Made by a program: the position numbers and the translations under genes
Notes under the pieces: generated by a model
What the model was told of the DNA's origin: nothing
What the model saw: the letters and a program-made list of their open reading frames with translations, nothing else
The model's database searches: none
Assembly: GCA_949752795.1 (NCBI GenBank)
Contig: OX457056.1
Location: 181,932,428-181,996,427, forward strand
Length of the DNA: 64,000 nt
DNA from: Hyperoodon ampullatus
Taxonomy: Eukaryota > Chordata > Mammalia > Artiodactyla > Ziphiidae
Direction of reading: 5' to 3'
Shown: positions 34,521-46,120 of the stretch, piece after piece
How positions within the stretch are numbered: position 1 is the stretch's first letter
Layout: the number at the start of each line of letters is the position of its first letter

Positions 34521-36145
34521 CCAAGAAACCCACAGCGAAGGAGTGGGATAACTAGACTTAAAGTGAATCCTCAAACAGTGGAAACAGCCCAGGCTGATCA
34601 AGAAAGAATGTGGCAGGAGTTTTCATGGTGCAAGAAACATTTCACAGAAGCTAAGACTATTTAAGAAGAAAAAACCTGGAATCTTTTATTAGTAAAACTG
34701 TAGGATCCGTCTGCTGGAAACTATTAGGGACGTGTGTTGGGAAAAGCTGGAGGGACAGGGCCACACTTTCAGGTTCTGTTTTAAAGCACCTTTGCCTAGT
34801 CTTTCTATCTGAGTTTCCATCTGAGCCAATTCTTCCGCCATCTTGAATTTTCCCCATCTCTGTGCTCTATGTCCTCTGCTGACCTTCGTGCGAGAAGGGG
34901 AGAAGGGAAGAGCTAGGGCTTTGGAGAGAGAACAAGAATGTGGGCCGGGAGTGATCCTTATCACGTGTATGTGCTCTGGGCAGCATCAAGGGTAGCTGGA
35001 CATCCCTCCTCTCCACAATTACATATGCTGGACAGATGACAGGCCATCTGTGAGGAGGGAGCTCACTGCCTGGGCACTTCTATCACTGTAAACAGTGAGC
35101 AGGGCCCATTTTTCCAGGAACCAGATATTGAGAATTAGTCCATTACATGTAGTTCATGAAATTAAATGGAAATCTGAGGGTTATTCTGCCAGCAGGCATG
35201 TAGGTTTGAGATCATACTATAAAGATAAATGAGTCAAATTTGACCAAGAGTCTCCTTGAGATTGGGAACCTGAGCAACAGGGCTGCCAGAGCAGTCAGGC
35301 TTTGTTGGGGAGGGGGGATTATGGAAAAGAATAATCCCCCATGAGGATCTGGCAGGGTCAGTGAGACCCGGAGAGGCCAAAAGAGGAGCCCTGGGCATGA
35401 TGCTGGCGTCTGTTGGAGATGCTGGCTCCTTTCAGGGATCCAATGGCTCCCCGGTGAGGACTGCACTGGTTTAGCTTGGGTCAGGCCCCAGGGCTCCTCC
35501 TTTGTCCAGGCTGGTGACTGGGGATGTCATTACTTCCATTCAATTAGCTATTTCCACCAGAAGCCATTGAAGTCTGGAGAAGGTGGCAAGTGAGGGAGAA
35601 GAATGTCCAGTCTGGGAAATCTGGGGGATGGAGGTTCCTTCTGGAGCTGCAGTGACAGGTGAGGGCCACCTGAGACTCACCATGAAGAATATGTGGGGAA
35701 GCCTGGGGCAGGGGTCACACGTAGCCTGGTAACCTCAGTGTGTTACTTTAGTCCACTGGGTTCACCCAACATCATAATGCATTTCTCCCAGGAGATGGTG
35801 CTGTGGGCGGGCCAGGAGGGGGATGACAGTAGGGGCCATAGGCAGGGCTCTGAGGTGCTAGGGACTCTGGCAACTTTGATCACCATCATCAGAGTGACAT
35901 GTCACCAACAAGACAGCCAGGAAAGCCAAGATGCCATTGAAGGGCCAAGGCTGGTCTTCAACACAAAACTTAGAAGCCAGAAGGAAAATGGCGGTGGGCA
36001 AGCCAGAGGTGTGGTTCCTGATCTTGGGAGCAGGCTGAGGGGCAGGGCTGGGGAGACAGGGAGTAAGGCAAAGGCAGGGCTGAGGGAGCATGAGGGTACC
36101 CAGACTTAAGTATCCCAGGTGCTAGGATTTGTGCTCCATTGCGTA
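34521..36145. other. Intron sequence, nothing recognised
   Basis: Unique-looking. Frames up to 138 codons are short and unbounded by splice signals. Confidence 0.5.
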
Positions 36146-36149
36146 TATA

Positions 36150-36310
36150 TTCTACAATCTAATTCTTAGTTCATCTCTGTGAGGTAGGTAACAATGTCTC
36201 CATTTTAGTAATCACGAAACTGAAAGTAAAAAAAAAATTAAGTGACTTATACCAAGTTATTCAGCTAGCATGACTGACCTAATTCAGATCAAATTCCAAG
36301 TTCCTGTTTG
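36150..36310 (-). repeat. MIR SINE remnant
   Basis: Reverse MIR: atctctgtgaggtaggtaac, gtctccattttagtaatcac, taagtgacttataccaag and cagctagcatgactgacc. Confidence 0.7.
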
Positions 36311-36489
36311 TTCCACTCCACCTCTCTGGGAGTTCTTTTCCTTCTTTATAAGGCCTGGGAGGCTGGACAAGATCAGAGTTCCCTAAACTTTAGCTTAGAT
36401 CCACCTTCATGATTTTTGTCATCCTCACCTCTCATCTCTAATGGTATTGGTGTAAAACTTTTCCTTAAGCAGTCTCACTTGTTTGTGTG

Positions 36490-36590
36490 TGTGTTAAAAT
36501 GTACATAACATGTAATTTACCATTTTAATGATTTTTAAGTGTACAGTGCAGTAGCATTAAGTACACTCACACTGCTGTGCAACACTTTTT
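36490..36590 (-). repeat. L1 3' end fragment
   Basis: aaaatgtacataacatgtaa, tttaccattttaatgattttt, aagtgtacagtgcagtagc: a common reversed L1M-type 3' end, also represented at 46690-46850. Confidence 0.6.
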
Positions 36591-36599
36591 GTTTTTTAA

Positions 36600-37577
36600 C
36601 TTAGATATATTTTAGAAGCGAAAACATGCTATGACTCTCACGAATGGAAACAAGTATGGCTTTCCATAAACAAAAGTTAACCACTAGAATAAATACAGTG
36701 AAGACAGAAAGTTATTAACTTGCAGCTGGTGACTAGTGCCACTGAGGTCTCTGAGATGAGGCCTGCTCCTTCCCACCCCCAGAGTCCCATGTTTTTAAGG
36801 GAGGGTCCCAAGTATTGGAGAAGTGTTAAAGATAGGACAATTCCTTCTTCCTACTCAGAAAATTTGGAAGAGGAGTGACAGGGTCATTTTCTCACTGTGT
36901 TGACGACGTGATACCATGCTGTGCCCAGGTACCTCCTTCTACCTTGCCCATCACAGAGCCCCCTCCCTGCCCCCCAGGCCCCTGAGCACACCGTGGAACT
37001 GCTGGATGTGCACAGGCTACGGCCCTGCAAAGCTCTGTGACCCCTGACCCCAAACAAGGGGATCTCCCTTTTCTTTCCAACTTGAATCAATGACTAGGAG
37101 CCACCTTTGGAAGAAGTCCTTCAAGTTTCCTTCCCCATTTTCCCCAAGAGAAGCGAGGGTAGCTCCCAGACATCCTTTCTCTGTCTGAATCCCATAACAA
37201 GGGTTAGCTTGCCCAAGCTCCGCAAGCCCAGCCACCCTGGCCGGCAGCACGCAGAGCTGAGTCGGTTATGATGTCTGCACAGGGCAACTGTGACCAGGCT
37301 GCACCATGGCGGATGACTGCTCTGAGTGAGTGAACTTAGTGGAACTGGGTAGAAAGGCAGATGTGTTAAGCGCCTGAGGTGGAGCTTACAGTGCTGGTGG
37401 AAAACAGAAGCCTCCCCTGAGAGGCAGAGGCCTCTGACACAGGGGTTTCACCACGAGCCAGAATTCAGTAAGACATTAGATTTGTCTGGGTGCCCGTTTC
37501 CCTGCATAATGGAAGGAATGGAATGTGTGCACCTGTGTCCTCCTTGGACGCACTAAGAGGCTGAAAAGGACATGAGG
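36600..37577. other. Intron sequence, nothing recognised
   Basis: Unique-looking. No exon or repeat supported. Confidence 0.5.
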
Positions 37578-37589
37578 AAGGGTTGTTTT

Positions 37590-37801
37590 GTTTTTTTTGT
37601 TTTTTTTTTGTGGTACGCGGGCCTCTCACTGTTGTGGCCTCTCCCGCCGCGGAGCACAGGCTCCGGACGCGCAGGCCCAGCAGCCATGGCTCACGGGCCC
37701 AGCCGCTCCGCGGGATGTGGGATCCTCCCGGACCGGGGCACGAACCCGCGTCCCCTGCATTGGCAGGCGGACTCTCAACCACTGCGCCACCAGGGAAGCC
37801 C
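37590..37801 (-). repeat. CHR-type SINE, short form
   Basis: Reverse orientation; T-runs, then gtacgcgggcctctcac, CpG-rich body and accagggaagccc. Flanks aagggttgtttt (37578-37589) and aagagttgtatt (from 37802) are an imperfect duplication. It lies 320 bases downstream of exon 2, sense to ARHGAP22. Confidence 0.93.
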
Positions 37802-38123
37802 AAGAGTTGTATTTTTAAGCCATGGAGGGATGTTCTCTATCACCATTATAAGGAAACATTTCCATTACTGAAGCTGTGGATGTGTCACAGTAAAACAAGG
37901 TGTGATACCAGGAACGTGGTAGCAAGGGATAAAGCTCACTTTGGAAATCGCAGTGAAATGTCACGCTGAGTGGAGTCAGGGGCTTGGTGCTTGAGGGGTG
38001 GAGGTGCTGACAGGAGGGTCACCCTCGGCCTTCTCCCCTCTCCTGGACGTAGTTAAACACGCCCGCCCCCCCGCCCGGAGCCCCGCTGTGATGCCCGCAG
38101 GACACAGGACGCACACTCCTCAC

Positions 38124-38323
38124 CTGGGGCTTGCTCTCGTCTTTGTCCTTGTAGTAGAAGAGCTGATGCCCACGCAGCACGAACCAGCGCTGCTGCCAGT
38201 TCCTCATGATGCCCCTCTGCTTCTTCAGCCAGCCCGCCTTCAGGACGGGGCCCAGCCTGCGGGGGCGGGGCGGCTGCCCAGGGCTCCGGTTCTGCTCCCC
38301 CATCACCAGGCTTTTGGAGCGGG
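38124..38323 (-). CDS. ARHGAP22: ARHGAP22 coding exon 2 (residues 12-78, start of PH domain)
   Basis: This 200-base exon encodes 67 codons (the first split with exon 1), from [16 protein letters not shown] to KDESKPQ. A basic linker (residues 12-39) is followed by PH strands beta1 and beta2: GWLKKQ at 42-47, then [11 protein letters not shown] at 53-63 and LFYYKD at 66-71, the phosphoinositide-facing start of the fold. The family PH domain targets this Rac GAP to membranes. The acceptor reads cttggcttccag (AG at 38325-38324), with a possible branch site ctcac about 25 bases upstream. The donor is CAG followed by GTGAGG (GT at 38123-38122). The exon ends in phase 0. The open frame runs on into both introns (to 38342 and 38019), but the splice sites and family length bound the exon. 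Compared with the human protein as I recall it, substitutions are conservative except RGD to RGH at residues 62-64. Confidence 0.95.
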
Positions 38324-38589
38324 CTGGAAGCCAAGCACACACACAGTGAGCACGAAGGATGGCAGGCCAGTGGTCAGTCCTTGCCCCACCCTGGCATCCC
38401 AGCCGCCCGGTGACCAGAGTACGGGAGCTTCGGCCAGCCGGGCAGGATCATGCTTGGCCTATCTCCCCCTTGGGTTCAAAGGGGCATGGGTTGGAACCCC
38501 TCAGCACCACAGCCCAAGGTCATCCACCTGGGGGAGTGCACAGCCTGCCTGATTAGTTTCTGCTTTGTCTCTGGGATCCAAGATTCTGC

Positions 38590-38795
38590 CTTTCCCCAGG
38601 TTTGTTCATCCATCCATGCCTCCATGCACCCATCCATCCATCCAGCTTTCCATGTGTTCAGTGACTCATTCATTCATTCAGCAACTATGTATTAGTACCT
38701 ACTATGTGCCAATCACTGTTATAGGTGCTGGGGAAAAAGCAGTAAAATAAGAAACATAAACATCTGGATCCTGCTAGAGCTCACATTCTAGCAGG
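38590..38795 (+). repeat. Simple (CATC/CATT)n repeat and old mammalian repeat
   Basis: 38594-38650 is degenerate catc/atcc repeats; 38665-38795 has ctatgtgccaatcactgtta, taggtgctggggaaaaagc and agctcacattctagcaggg, the same old family seen at 28739 and 56745. Confidence 0.55.
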
Positions 38796-40599
38796 GTTCC
38801 TGTCACTCAGGCCCCAAGGGAGCTGGCCCCAGCAGACTCCCTCCCTGGTACCTGAGTGGCACCTCTCCCCTGGCAGCATCAGATCTCAGCACCATTGCCC
38901 AGAACCCTCATCCCACCTGGCAAACCACCTTGCTGCTTCCCTGGGATCATCCTGGCAGCTGGGCCTGCACAGCAGGGCCTCTGCTGCAGTTGCTTGCTGT
39001 GACTTGTTGATGGCTCCCTGGCAGGGTGAAGGGGCCGTCCCTCCTACCTAGAGCCACTGAGTGCCTCGGGCACTCCTGCTCCGCAGATACCACTGAGCAG
39101 CGCTCTGCCAGGGCTGGTACTGCCCTTCACAGTGATTGAGTTCTTGCCCCTCCCATGCCTCCCCTACCCCTTCCCCTCGCTCTCCCCTCTGTCCTGGGGA
39201 AAGCTTCTCTCCTCTCTCTGGCCAGTATCAAGGATACTGCTGCAGTGGTCACTAGGAGGGGCCATCCTGGACTTTGGAGGAACAACTCTGAGTCCAAATG
39301 TAATCACACGTACAATTCTTAGACCACGGATCCTAACTTATGATTGGAACGCATGGTCGCTGCAACCCACAGTTGTTTCTTCCACCCCTTTCCTACTCAA
39401 CCCCTGACTTGGCTGCATGGTGAGCTCCTATGTATCCTTCAAGATCCAACTCCACAGAACCTTCCTTCTGATCTCTTCCAGATAGCCATTCCCTCCTCTA
39501 CCAGGACATGTGGTCCATGGCTGGTATTTATTCATCTGTGTGGTTGCCCTTCTGCCCCTCTAGACTGAGGGGTAGGGATGGGAGGACATGATGTCTTATC
39601 TAGCTCTGCACTTGTGGCTCTCTTCACCACACCAGGCAGGTAATGGGTGTAAGACATGGTTGTCAAACATCACGGGCTACTTTGGCTGACTCTTTTATTT
39701 ATTTTAAATTGAAGTATAGTTGATGTACAGAATCAACTGTCCTTGGCAGAAGCAGGGCTCCAGTGGAGGAGAGGAGAGGCCAGCCCCTGCTCCCCTCAGT
39801 TCACCAGGGAGGCACTTCCTGCAGATGCTACTTAGGCTGCCCAGCCAGCCCGGATTGTCCCCCAGCCGATCAATCACACAGATATTACTTATAAGGCCCA
39901 TAGAGCATCTTGAAAGGAAAATCATTGTTGTTATGATTTATTAATAACCACTGTTCCTGTCTTCAGCATTTCCTTGAATCAAGCCATGTAAATATTCCAG
40001 TTCTGTAAACATTTAAGCCAAGATTTCAACTCAAACAGCTCTGACCTTCTAAGGCTCCAGAACTAAGGGGAGTTTCTGGAGTTTCTGGCCCAGGAGCAGG
40101 CCTGTGACCTGGGGAGGAGGAGGGTGCTGTCCTCAAAGTCAAGTTCTTCGGCTCACAAGCACAATCATTCATTCACTTGTTCATTCATCCATGCCTTCCA
40201 AGTCTGCAGAGCTCCTCCAGGTATGGGGCAGAACCCCGAGTTGTTTGTGTTCCCCCAGAGCCCCAAGGCTGGCAGGAGAAATAACATAAAGAAGAGCCAC
40301 ACAGAGATGGAAGAGCCACAGGCCACGTGGACAGGCAAAGGCTGCAGACACTTAAATGAAGGTGCACCTTTCCGCTGTAGACATTTGCAGAGCCACCCAG
40401 AGGAGGAGCGCCTAGGCTGAGCCTTGAAGGATGACCAGAATTTGGGCCCACCTCAGGGGAGGAGGCACTCCAATTTGCAAGGAAAGAACAGGAGTAGCAT
40501 CTGCTACCTCTTGGCTCAGATCGACGAGTGTGCCGGGTTGATGCGATCACCTACTCGTACGGACAGGCATCTCCTGAGAGGATGGACCACACTCCCAGT
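38796..40599. other. Intron 1 sequence with small L2 and L1 fragments
   Basis: 39430-39580 resembles the end of an L2 (tccttcaagatccaactcc, tctagactgagg). 39692-39730 is a tiny reversed L1 end (attgaagtatagttgatgtac). Nothing else recognised. Confidence 0.45.
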
Positions 40600-40995
40600 C
40601 TCTCCTTCCTCACTCCCCAGTCCCTGCCAACCCCTTGCATTTGGAGGTTTTGTCCTCTCCTGGAAATTGCTCTGATGAAATCCGACAGTCTGATTCTGAT
40701 GCTCAGCCTCTGAGACCCTTTGGTGCTCAGGCACATTGATTACCCTCTTCCTGAAGCTCTTCCTTCCTCCCCCGCTGCAGAGCCCCACTGCCTGGTACAC
40801 CCACATCTCCTACCACCTGCCCAGCCCGTTCTGGCCTCATTTCCTCCTGTTCTCCCCGAAAGCCCTGCTGTTGCCCAGGGCTGCCCCAGCTGCCCTCCAT
40901 TCCATCATGAGTCCACGTCTTTATTTCTGCCCAGATCTTTCTCTGAAACTTCAGGCTCACGTTAAACCATCTCTATGGGGGACATCTCCATAGGG
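40600..40995 (+). repeat. L2 LINE 3' remnant
   Basis: CT-rich L2-like phrases: gaagctcttccttcctcccc, ctgcccagatctttctctg. Diverged. Confidence 0.4.
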
Positions 40996-41215
40996 ATGGT
41001 TCATGGTTGCCTGTGCCCATGTTCAAATTCAACGTCTACTGCCTACTCACATCTCCCAAGCCTGCTCCCCACCCCCGTGCTCACCAAGGGCTCATGACTG
41101 GGACCGGCCAATCTTGACAGCTTGGAGTTGTTTTCACAAACCCCTCCCCATCAAGTCCCACGGCCAATTAGTGTCTAAATTCTGAAGATTCTCTCTTTGC
41201 ACTCTTCTTTCTTTT

Positions 41216-41411
41216 TTTTGCGGCACATGGGCCTCTCACTGCTGTGGCCTCTCCCGTTGCGGAGCACAGGCTCCGGACGCGCAGGCTCAGTGGCCATGGC
41301 TCACGGGCCCAGCCGCTCCGCGGCATGTGGGATCTTCCCAGACTGGGGCATGAACCCGCGTCCCCTGCATCGGCAGGCAGACTCTCAACCACTGCGCCAC
41401 CAGGGAAGCCC
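41216..41411 (-). repeat. CHR-type SINE, short form, very young
   Basis: Near-consensus short body in reverse orientation (ggcctctcactgctgtggcc to gccaccagggaagccc). Perfect 18-bp duplication tgcactcttctttctttt at 41198-41215 and 41412-41429. Confidence 0.97.
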
Positions 41412-41758
41412 TGCACTCTTCTTTCTTTTCATTTCTGTTTTACTGAATCAATTCGAATTCTTATCATCCCTCCCCTGCACGCCTTCCTCTTGCTCCCTGC
41501 CCTCTGCTGGAGTCTCCAGAAGAGATACGCAGCTGCCGAGGAAATCTTTCTAAACGCAGATATAATCAGCTTTGACTCCTTTTCTCCACAGTAGTTAGGG
41601 TATTTATCAATTACGCGCAGAGTAAATTCCAACCCCAGCCTGGCCGTCACGATCGGTTAACGGGACAGCGCCAACCCTGCCTAACCATGCGCCTCCCCGT
41701 CAGCCCAGGGCTAATGGCTGCCAAAGGGGCTAAAGGCTGCTAATGCCTGCATATTAAG

Positions 41759-41850
41759 CCTACCTGGGACCTTAGGAGATCCGGTCTCCAGGTTTGCTGA
41801 AAACGCCTACCTGGGACCTTAGGAGATCCGGTCTCCAGGTTTGTTGAAAC
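41759..41850 (+). repeat. 47-bp tandem duplication
   Basis: cctacctgggaccttaggag begins at 41759 and again at 41806. The two copies differ at only a few bases near the end (tttgctgaaaacg versus tttgttgaaacac). Confidence 0.95.
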
Positions 41851-42204
41851 ACAACTTCCGGGGGAAGGACCTGGAATCTGGATGTTGAAGCAGCCCAGGT
41901 GATTCCAATAATTGCTGCCCTGGGGTCTAGTCACACTGGACAACTCCCCAGTGTAATGCCCTTTTGCTCATCTTCGCTGTCAAAGTCCTATTTTCCACTC
42001 AACATTTGGGTCCCGTTGCACCTCCTTCATGTAGCTCTCCAAGAGTCACTCCACTAAAATTAGTCTCTTTCTTTTCACTTCAATTTCACCTTTAGAATAG
42101 TGTGAATAACAGTCTGGTGTATAGTAGTGTTGTTTGTGCAGTGCATGTATCTACCTCTCCCCAAAGCTGAGGGCCATGGAGAGCTAGGGGGCCCAACTCC
42201 CTCC

Positions 42205-42515
42205 TGGGAAAATTTGTGTGCATGAGTGTGTGTTTTTTTCTAGTATGTAAGTACGTATGTGCATGAGTGTGTAAGAGTATGTGCATGTGTGAGTGTGCAT
42301 GTGCATGCGTGTGTTTGCAAGCATATATGCTTGTGAATGTGTGTGTGTACATGCTGCAGTGTGCAAGAGTGTGTGCACACGTGTGTGTCATTGTGAGTGT
42401 ACAATGAGGGTATGTTTGTAAGTATGTCTGAGAGTGTGGGTGCATGCATATGTGTGAATGAGTGTGAGTGTGTTTGCAAGCTTGTGAGGTGTGTGAGCGC
42501 ACGCCTGTTTGGAGC
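42205..42515 (+). repeat. Degenerate TG-rich alternating tract
   Basis: About 300 bases of interrupted tg/ca dinucleotides (gagtgtgtgtttt, gtgcatgtgcatgcgtgtg). The His/Thr-rich frames on the minus strand are translations of this repeat. Confidence 0.85.
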
Positions 42516-42929
42516 AATCCTAAATTCAGAATCTGGGGTCCTGGTCCAGGCAGTCGGTTCTGAGCAAGGAGACCCTGAGCCCTGGAGGCCTGAGATTCTT
42601 ACTCGGAAGCCAGGCTGTTGGGAAACTGGGAAAGCTGACAGGACAAGCCAGGGGAGGAGAGGCAGAGGGTAGAGGCTGGGGGTGAGTCTCTGGGAGGGTG
42701 GAGAGGAGGGGCCACCGTGAGAGACATTTAGGAGGCAGGGCTGATGACTGAGAGTATGGAGAGGGGGACAGGCCAGCAGTCAAGGAGGAGCAGCAAGATG
42801 GCGCACATGTTAGATTTTGCAGTCTCTCCAACATCCAAGAGGATGTGTCCAGGGGAAATGCAACGCGGGGAGGGAGCCAGCCCAGGAGAGAGGTGCTGCA
42901 GGTCAGTGCCCAGGACATAGGGAGCACTC

Positions 42930-43060
42930 AGTCAGGATCTGCTGAATGACACTGCACTAAATACCTTCATGAATTGCTCATCTAACCCTTACAACAAGTG
43001 CTCTTCAGCCACCGGGGTCGCACTGTGCATAAGTGGCACAGCCTGTTTGTGAATCCAAAT
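42930..43060 (-). repeat. MIR SINE remnant
   Basis: Reverse MIR phrases: aaataccttcatgaattgctc, atctaacccttacaacaag, aagtggcacagcctg. Confidence 0.5.
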
Positions 43061-43319
43061 TCTCCCTCCTTCAGGGCCTGCTCGGGTGGTGATGGGGGCT
43101 TAGCTTGGAACAGCCACTGGGTGTTGGTAGACTCGGCCCTCATTGCATTAGCGTTGGGCTGGCCTTCCTAGAAATGCTGGCCCAGGAGGGGTCAAAATGG
43201 GAGAAAGAAGGAACTCTGTGGGTGGACAGGTGAGGGTAGGGTGGGTGGCAGTGGAAGGGATGGACATGCCTAAGTGCCTGCAAGGGCCAGAGTTGGGGGT
43301 GGGAGCCCAGCAGCTGACA

Positions 43320-43460
43320 TGAGTAATTTCACTTATTCCTCAGAATAATCCTGAGTTCTCAGATGTTCTGACTGAGACTCAGAGGAAGAAAGCTGAAGGT
43401 TACACTCAAGGTTACACAACAATGTTGTTATGTGGTGAAGCCAGGATTCAAAGCCCAGTC
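43320..43460 (-). repeat. MIR SINE remnant
   Basis: Reverse MIR: attcctcagaataatcctgag, actgagactcagaggaagaa, tggtgaagccaggattcaaag. Confidence 0.65.
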
Positions 43461-43757
43461 AGTGCTGGTCACCGAGGATGCTACAATCCTTCCCCAGCAA
43501 AACCGAGACTGAGCGGGGCCCTAAGTGCTTCAGCTCAGAGATGTCAGGAAGGGAGGAGAAAAGCAGCCTGCACAGGAGTGCGCCCAAGTGTCTGCAAGGT
43601 GACAGAGGCTGCCAGGGATGACAGCAAGAGTCACTCCGACTCAGAAGGTCAGAAACCTGGGTGGAGGAAATGGAATGCAAGGACCCAAAGGTTCATTCAT
43701 TATCATAGAAGGACAAAGGCCTATGCAGGCAGCATCAAGGTGCAGGGCCAGCCGTGA

Positions 43758-43880
43758 TTTTTTTTTGGTGGGGGGCCTCATTGTGTGGCTTGCAGGATCT
43801 TAGTTCCCCAGCCAGGGACTGAACCCAGGCCACAACAGTGAGAGCGCCCAGTCCTAACCACTGGACTGCCAGGGAACTCC
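43758..43880 (-). repeat. Short tRNA-derived SINE (minimal CHR-like form)
   Basis: Reverse head-only element: T-run, ggcttgcaggatcttagttcc, B-box region gggactgaacccaggcc and ctgccagggaactccc. No clear duplication was found. Confidence 0.85.
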
Positions 43881-43909
43881 CATGCCCTTTTCCTATCAAG
43901 GAAGTGTAG

Positions 43910-46120
43910 AAAATTATTTTTTAACATCTTTGTTGGAGTATAATTGCTTTACAGTGTTGTGTTAGTTTCTGCTGTATAACAAAGTGAATCAGCTATATGC
44001 ATACGTATATCCCCATATCCCCTCCCTCTTGCGTCTCCCTCCCACCATCCTTATCCCACCCCTCTAGGTGGTCACAAAGCACTGAGCTGATCTCCCTGTG
44101 CTACGCAGCTGCTTCCCACTAGCTATCTAGTTTACATTTGGTAGGGTATATATGTCAATGCTACTCCCTCACTTCATCCCAGCTTACCCTTCCCCCTCAC
44201 CATGTCCTCAAGTCCATTCTCTATGTCTATGTCTTTATTCCTATCCTGCCCCTAGGTTCATCAGAACCCTTTTTTTTTTTTTTTTTTTAGATTCCATATA
44301 TATGTGTTAGCATATGGTATTTGTTTTTCTCTTTCTGGCTTACTTCACTCTGTATGACAGACTCTAGGGCCATCCACCTCACTATAAATGACTCAATTGC
44401 ATTTCTTTTTTTTTTTTTTTTTGCTTTTGTAATTATAATTGCGTTTCTTTTTATGGCTGAGTAATATTCCATTGTATATATGTGCCACATCTTCTTTATC
44501 CATTCATCTGTCAATGGACACTTAGGTTGCTTCCATGTCCTGGCTATTATAAATAGTGCTACAATGAACACTGTGGTACATGACTCTTTGAATTATGGCT
44601 TTCTCAGGGTATATGCCCAGTGGTGGGATTACTGGGTCATATGGTAGTTCTATTTGTAGTTTTTTAAGGAACCTCCATACTGTTCTCCATAGTGGCTGTA
44701 TCAATTTACATTCCCACCAACAGTGCAAGAGGGTTCCCTTTTCCCCACACCCTCTCCAGCATTAATTGTTTGTAGATTTTTTGATGATGGCCATTCTGAC
44801 TGGTGTGAGGTGATACCTCATTGTAGTTTTGATTTGCATTTCTCTAATGATTAGTGATGTTGAGCATCTTTTCATGTGTCTGTTGGCAATCTGTATATCT
44901 TCTTTGGAGAAATGTCTGTTTAGGTCTTCTGCCCATTTTTTGATTGGGTTTTTTTTTTTTTTTTGATATTGAGCTGCATGAGCTGCTTGTATATTTTGGA
45001 GATTAATTCTTTGTCAGTTGCTTTGTTTGCAAATATTTTCTCCCATTCTGAGGGTTGTCTTTTCATCTTTTTTATGGTTTCGTTTGCTGTGCACAAGCTT
45101 TTAAGTTTCATTAGGTCCCATTTGTTTATTTTTGTTTTTATTTCCATTTCTCTAGGAGGTGGGTCAAAAAGGATCTTGCTGTGATTTATGTCATAGAGTG
45201 TTCTGCCTATGTTTTCCTCTAAGAGTCCTACAGTGTCTGGCCTTACATTTAGGTCTTTAATCAATTTTGAGTTTATTTTTGTGTATGGTGTTAGGCAGTG
45301 TTCTAATTTCATTCTTTTATATGTAGCTGTCCAGTTTTCCCAGCACCACTTATTGAAGAGACTGTCTTTTCTCCATTGTATATCCTTGCCTCCTTTGTCA
45401 TAGATTAGTTGACCATAGGTGTGTGGGTTTATCTCTGGGCTTTCTATCCTGTTCCATTGATCTATATTTCTGTTTTTGTGCCAGTACCACATTGTCTTGA
45501 TTACTGTAGCTTTGTAGTATCGTCTGAAGTCAGGGAGTCTGATTTCTCCAGCTTCATTTTTTTTTTTCCCCTCAAGACTGCTTTGGCTGTTCAGAGTCTT
45601 TTGTGTCTCCATACAAATTTTAAGATTTTTTGTTCTAGTTCTGTGAAAAATGTCATTGTTAGTTTGATAGGGATTGCATTGAATGTGTAGATTGCTTTGG
45701 GTAGTATAGTCATTTTCACAATGTTGATTCTTCCAATCCAAGAACATGGTATATCTCTCCATCTGTTTTTATCATCTTTAATTTCTTTCATCAATGTCAT
45801 AGTTTTCTGCATACAGGTCTTTTTTCTCCTTAGGCAGGTTTATTCCTAGCTATTTTATTCTTTTTGTTGCAATGGTAAATGGGAGTGTTTCCTTAATTTC
45901 TCTTTCAGATTTTTCATCATTAACGTATAGGAATGCCAGAGATTTCTGTGCATTAATTTTGTATCCTGCTACTCTACGAAATTCATTGATTAGTTCTAGT
46001 AGTTTTCTGATAGAATCTTTAGGATTCTCTATGTGTAGTATCATGTCATCTGCAAACAGTGACAGCTTTACTTCTTCTTTCAGATTTAGATTCCTTTTAT
46101 TTCTTTTTCTTCTCTGATTG
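43910..46120 (-). mobile_element. 5'-truncated L1 LINE, 2.2 kb
   Basis: Reverse L1 with 3' UTR at 43915-44320 (ggagtataattgctttacag, ccctgtgctacgcagctgc) and the C-terminal part of ORF2 above it. The longest open piece is a 280-codon frame (44920-45762) recognisable by its L1 ORF2 C-terminal sequence (for example [20 protein letters not shown]). Frameshifts separate this from the pieces at 44287-44728 and 45591-46191, so it is dead. ggaagtgta at 43900 and 46121 is the likely duplication. In sense with ARHGAP22. Confidence 0.9.

Larger units (their letters stand above)
1..38123 (-). other. ARHGAP22: ARHGAP22 intron 2, proximal part
   Basis: It begins at the GTGAGG donor at 38123 and runs off the left edge. 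The next exon must begin in phase 0 and continue the PH domain. I looked for it and did not find it, so the intron is inferred to exceed 38 kb, consistent with the very long early introns of this gene in mammals. Confidence 0.7.

Noticed and set aside
35693..36109. 138-codon plus-strand frame
   Set aside because: Low-complexity Gly/Arg/Gln composition, no family resemblance; chance frame.
38019..38342. 107-codon minus-strand ORF starting MCAWLP as an alternative ARHGAP22 isoform
   Set aside because: The first six codons are intron sequence before the acceptor and the tail after KPQ is intron after the donor; no evidence of a transcript starting there.
42092..42517. His/Thr-rich 141-codon frame on the minus strand
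   Set aside because: Translation of the degenerate TG/CA tract.
44920..45762. 280-codon minus-strand frame that looks like a gene
   Set aside because: It is the broken C-terminal part of L1 ORF2 in a truncated element, not a host gene.
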